From Leptospira ryugenii (GTDB taxonomy: Bacteria > Spirochaetota > Leptospiria > Leptospirales > Leptospiraceae), in assembly GCF_003114855.1 (NCBI RefSeq), contig NZ_BFBB01000009.1:62001-126000 (forward strand): 64,000 bases of DNA, given 5' to 3'. The number at the start of each line of letters is the position of its first letter. Within the stretch, counting starts at the first letter, position 1. The notes beneath the pieces were generated by a model, which was not told where the DNA came from, searched no databases, and saw nothing but the letters and a program-made list of their open reading frames with translations. Shown piece by piece: positions 61,586-64,000 of this stretch. Both the position numbers and the translations under genes were made by a program.

Positions 61586-62407
61586 ATGTTAGATTCCGAT
61601 TTAAAGAAACTTCTTGAAGTTGCAAAATGGGAAACAAAGACAAAATATAATTCTGGCCATTTTGGAAACTTTTTTGCGAAAAGTCATGGTAGGGGACTTG
61701 ATTTTAAAGAGGTTAGACCTTATGTGGCTGGAGATGACACGCGTTATATCGATTGGAATGTTACTTCGCGCACTGGAGAATTTCATCTAAAAGAATTTTA
61801 TTCTGAGGAGGATGTCCCGATTTTCATTTTGATCGATATTTCGGCCTCGATGAAGACGCTTAAACGTAAGGCTTCATTACAAATTTTGTATTTTCTTACT
61901 TTATTCCATTCTAAATTGGGAAATCGGATTCAAATCATAGGCTTTTCAGGGAAACTTTATCACTACGCAAAGACGATCAAAAGAGAAAACGATGCCTATC
62001 TTGCCTTCCAATGGCTACAAAGCATTATCCATTCGAATGATGATCAAAACACAAACTACAAAACGGCTTTCGATTACCTAGCAAAGATCCACCCAAAATT
62101 TTGTGTGACCTACTGGCTCTCTGATTTCACTTACTTTGATGGGTTTTCCTCAAGATATTCTTTTTTCCAACGATGGGAAAACTATGGGATTTGGATAGAT
62201 TCCAAAGAAACGGAAGAACCACTTCCATTTTGGTTTAATATTTTCCAAGTCATAGATTCTGAATCAGGGAATATCCGAACAAATGCCTCGAGATTGCATA
62301 CAGATAGATTGCAGTTTCAAAGAACTTTTCACCACAAGATAGCTTTCATAAGACCGGAAGAGAAATTGGCTAATCAAGTTTTTTCTCTTCTGTCAAGGAA
62401 ACAGTGA
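61586..62407 (+). CDS. DUF58 domain protein
   Basis: 273 residues. The central signature is GRGLDFKEVRPYVAGDDTRYI near residue 30 to 50 and FILIDISASM near residue 75. This is the DUF58 (PF01882) family with a VWA-like fold, encoded beside MoxR in Bat loci. It probably works with MoxR ATPase as part of a chaperone complex in the envelope or cytoplasm. The start is 4 nt after the MoxR stop and its 3' end overlaps the next gene by 4 nt. Confidence 0.92.
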   Translation: MLDSDLKKLLEVAKWETKTKYNSGHFGNFFAKSHGRGLDFKEVRPYVAGDDTRYIDWNVTSRTGEFHLKEFYSEEDVPIFILIDISASMKTLKRKASLQILYFLTLFHSKLGNRIQIIGFSGKLYHYAKTIKRENDAYLAFQWLQSIIHSNDDQNTNYKTAFDYLAKIHPKFCVTYWLSDFTYFDGFSSRYSFFQRWENYGIWIDSKETEEPLPFWFNIFQVIDSESGNIRTNASRLHTDRLQFQRTFHHKIAFIRPEEKLANQVFSLLSRKQ

Positions 62408-63252
62408 TGAAAGTATTTTTGATCATTTTAACTCTATTCTTAGTTCCCGGGTTAAAAGCAAAGGCTACCGAAACAATTTCAACAAAAGAAATATTTGTTG
62501 GAGATACCTTTGAATACAACTTAACATTTCCTGACTCACTTCCCGAGCAACTGATCTATCCTGAAGGTGACTTTATTTTAGAAGGAGAAGAATTACCTCT
62601 CTTTTCAGTTATTTCGGCAAAAAAAGACTCAAAAAACCTCTCATTAGAATTAAGATTTTATGAAGCTGGTCAGTTTTCTCTGCCTGTTGAATGGATGGAA
62701 TCAGGAAACCAAAAAAAATCTGACCTAAAATTGATGATCAAATCTAGGTTAGATGGGAGAGAGTCGGATATTGATCCGAATGAACCCCCCTTACTTTTCT
62801 CTGGTACATACTGGTACCGACTAGTTTTAGTTTTACTGATCTTATTTCTCTCTTTATATCTTATCTATTCACTGTATTTGATGTGGAAACGTAGGATCAA
62901 GATTGTCGATGCCACCTGGCAACCAGTGGCAAACTTAGAAAAGCATGTCCAATTAAAGAATGAATTGGACTCTTATCTGAACTCTCCACAGCTATCATCC
63001 AGACAACTTACCTATCTTTTCACTAGCTATATCAAATGGGAGTTTTCCCATAAACTGCAGGCAAAATTGCACCACCTAACCGATTCTGAATTCCTATCTT
63101 ATCTATATGATCATTATGGTGCAGAAGAATCAAATCTCAGAGAGCTAAGAAATTTTTTTCGAGAACATAAGTATACAGAATTTGAAATAGACCTAAACCA
63201 AAAGGATGCGCAGAGATTAGTCGCATCCTGGATTGAGAAGCTTAAGTTATAA
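62404..63252 (+). CDS. Bat-locus membrane protein (DUF4381-like)
   Basis: 282 residues from GTG 62404 or ATG 62407. A signal peptide (VFLIILTLFLVPGLKA) leads into a periplasmic beta domain of about 110 residues. One membrane helix (YWYRLVLVLLILFLSLYLIY) follows, then a C-terminal cytoplasmic helical domain (QLSSRQLTYLFTSYIKWEF). This order matches the DUF4381-type protein usually found between DUF58 and BatA genes. Its role is to complete the Bat complex; the biochemical job is unknown. The next gene starts immediately after its stop (TAAATG). Confidence 0.8.
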   Translation: MMKVFLIILTLFLVPGLKAKATETISTKEIFVGDTFEYNLTFPDSLPEQLIYPEGDFILEGEELPLFSVISAKKDSKNLSLELRFYEAGQFSLPVEWMESGNQKKSDLKLMIKSRLDGRESDIDPNEPPLLFSGTYWYRLVLVLLILFLSLYLIYSLYLMWKRRIKIVDATWQPVANLEKHVQLKNELDSYLNSPQLSSRQLTYLFTSYIKWEFSHKLQAKLHHLTDSEFLSYLYDHYGAEESNLRELRNFFREHKYTEFEIDLNQKDAQRLVASWIEKLKL

Positions 63253-64000
63253 ATGAACGAGTTCCAAAGACCTTACCTTCTATTGCTGTTTATTCCCCTT
63301 CTTGGAGTTTTATTTTATTCCCTATACAAAAAAAGTTTTTCTCAAATCTTAAAAGGAGAATGGAATCGAGCTGAAAAAAATCAAATATCGGAAACCATAT
63401 CTTTTTTTTATAATCGTTTTGGAATCTTCTTGGATTCGCTTTTATTTTTGGCAGGAGGGCTATTGATTTTTGCCTCTGCCGGACCAGGTACAAAATATAC
63501 ATTGAGCCCAGATGAGACAAATGGCATAGATATCATCCTTGCCTTGGATATTTCAGGTTCCATGGTTCAAAGTTATGATTTTTTGCCCTACAACCGACTC
63601 ACTGTTTCAAAATCATTACTCAAAGAGTTTATCCAAAAACGAAAAGAAGATAGACTTGGTTTTGTCGTATTTGCAGGTGCTGCTTATCTACAATCGCCGC
63701 TGACAAGTGATCGAGAAACATTGCTCCAATTGATTGACGAAGTAAATGAAACTAGTATTGAAGAACAAGGCACGGCAATTGGAGATGCATTGATGCTTTC
63801 AACTTACCGACTTAAAAATTCACAAGCAAAATCAAAAGTGATTGTTCTTCTAACAGATGGAGTATCCAACACAGGGAAAGTGGATCCGGATACAGCATCT
63901 TTTACAACCAAGGCTTATAAAACTAAAGTCTATTCGATAGGCATTGGCAAAGAGGAGTCTCAATTTGAGGTAAACTATGATGCCTTACAAAAAATCTCTA
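63253..64000 (+). CDS. batA: VWA-domain protein BatA, 5' part (truncated by window)
   Basis: About 249 residues are visible, up to the window end. Two N-terminal membrane segments (YLLLLFIPLLGVLFYSLY and LDSLLFLAGGLLIFA) are followed by a VWA domain. The MIDAS motif is DISGSM in IILALDISGSM, with DRLGFVVFAGAAYL and IVLLTDGVSNTG after it. This is BatA of the Bacteroides aerotolerance-type locus. The rest of the protein, and presumably batB and later genes, lie beyond the window. Confidence 0.92.
   Translation, partial: MNEFQRPYLLLLFIPLLGVLFYSLYKKSFSQILKGEWNRAEKNQISETISFFYNRFGIFLDSLLFLAGGLLIFASAGPGTKYTLSPDETNGIDIILALDISGSMVQSYDFLPYNRLTVSKSLLKEFIQKRKEDRLGFVVFAGAAYLQSPLTSDRETLLQLIDEVNETSIEEQGTAIGDALMLSTYRLKNSQAKSKVIVLLTDGVSNTGKVDPDTASFTTKAYKTKVYSIGIGKEESQFEVNYDALQKIS

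Noticed and set aside
1..64000. tRNA, rRNA, CRISPR, transposase or phage features
   Set aside because: None was seen on either strand by inspection, although small RNA genes cannot be ruled out without a covariance search.

Overview
The window reads as chromosomal DNA of a spirochaete of the genus Leptospira, possibly of the saprophytic clade. This is an inference from gene content and style: spirochaetal lipoboxes (L-x-A-N-C, L-V-S-S-C), moderate-to-low GC, a cbb3 oxidase as terminal oxidase, an ethylmalonyl-CoA mutase with its MeaB chaperone, a Bat/MoxR locus, many HDOD, cyclase and partner-switching proteins, and envelope beta-barrels. No rRNA, tRNA, CRISPR, transposase or phage gene was found, and no stretch longer than 300 bases lacks a gene.

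Layout. 1-5.8 kb: the end of an FN3-like protein, then a five-gene minus-strand operon (lipoprotein, FadL-type porin, small exported protein, UDP-glucose pyrophosphorylase, Cys-rich lipoprotein). 5.9-14.2 kb: M48 protease and CHASE2 adenylate cyclase, a lipase-fold protein that has lost its catalytic residues, a copper-storage pair, TraB, CheD, HDOD protein and shikimate kinase. 14.5-21.7 kb: glutamate synthase gltBD and a coiled-coil envelope protein. 21.9-29.9 kb: a complete cbb3 oxidase cluster ccoNOQP-GHIS plus a SafE-type membrane protein; ccoQ and ccoS are very short genes. 29.9-31.1 kb: a convergent three-gene unit of Spy/CnrX-like lipoprotein, ECF sigma factor and single-TM protein, preceded by a sigmaE-like promoter.

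31.2-34.9 kb holds small metabolic genes, a lytic transglycosylase and a large membrane protein. 35.0-39.1 kb: meaA, a response-regulator/PP2C phosphatase and meaB. 39.1-43.9 kb (minus): AGPS-like flavoprotein, TetR regulator, lipid kinase and GlpD, which look like a glycerolipid or ether-lipid operon. 44.0-49.5 kb: HU, a fusion of an NAD-kinase-like domain to a STAS domain, a GHKL-HDOD fusion and a cyclic-nucleotide-binding protein. 49.6-53.6 kb: acyltransferase and a parA-parB operon with two near-identical palindromes that look like parS. 53.7-57.2 kb: an omptin-like barrel, a YgjP-type metalloprotease, a low-molecular-weight phosphatase and NDH-2. 57.2-64 kb: small lipoproteins, a hydrolase, a thioesterase, a MORN-type lipoprotein and the start of the MoxR-DUF58-Bat operon, cut by the window end.

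How it fits together. Fatty-acid import (FadL), acetyl-CoA assimilation (MeaA/MeaB), glycerol-3-phosphate oxidation (GlpD), NDH-2 and the cbb3 oxidase make a coherent aerobic lipid-consuming metabolism. Copper handling recurs (Csp, CcoI, SafE, the possible metal-sensing sigma unit). Signalling is rich: cyclase plus cNMP receptor, PP2C plus STAS, several HDOD proteins. The most notable items are the NAD-kinase/STAS fusion, the CnrXHY-like unit with its own promoter, the candidate parS pair, and the phosphatase lodged between meaA and meaB.
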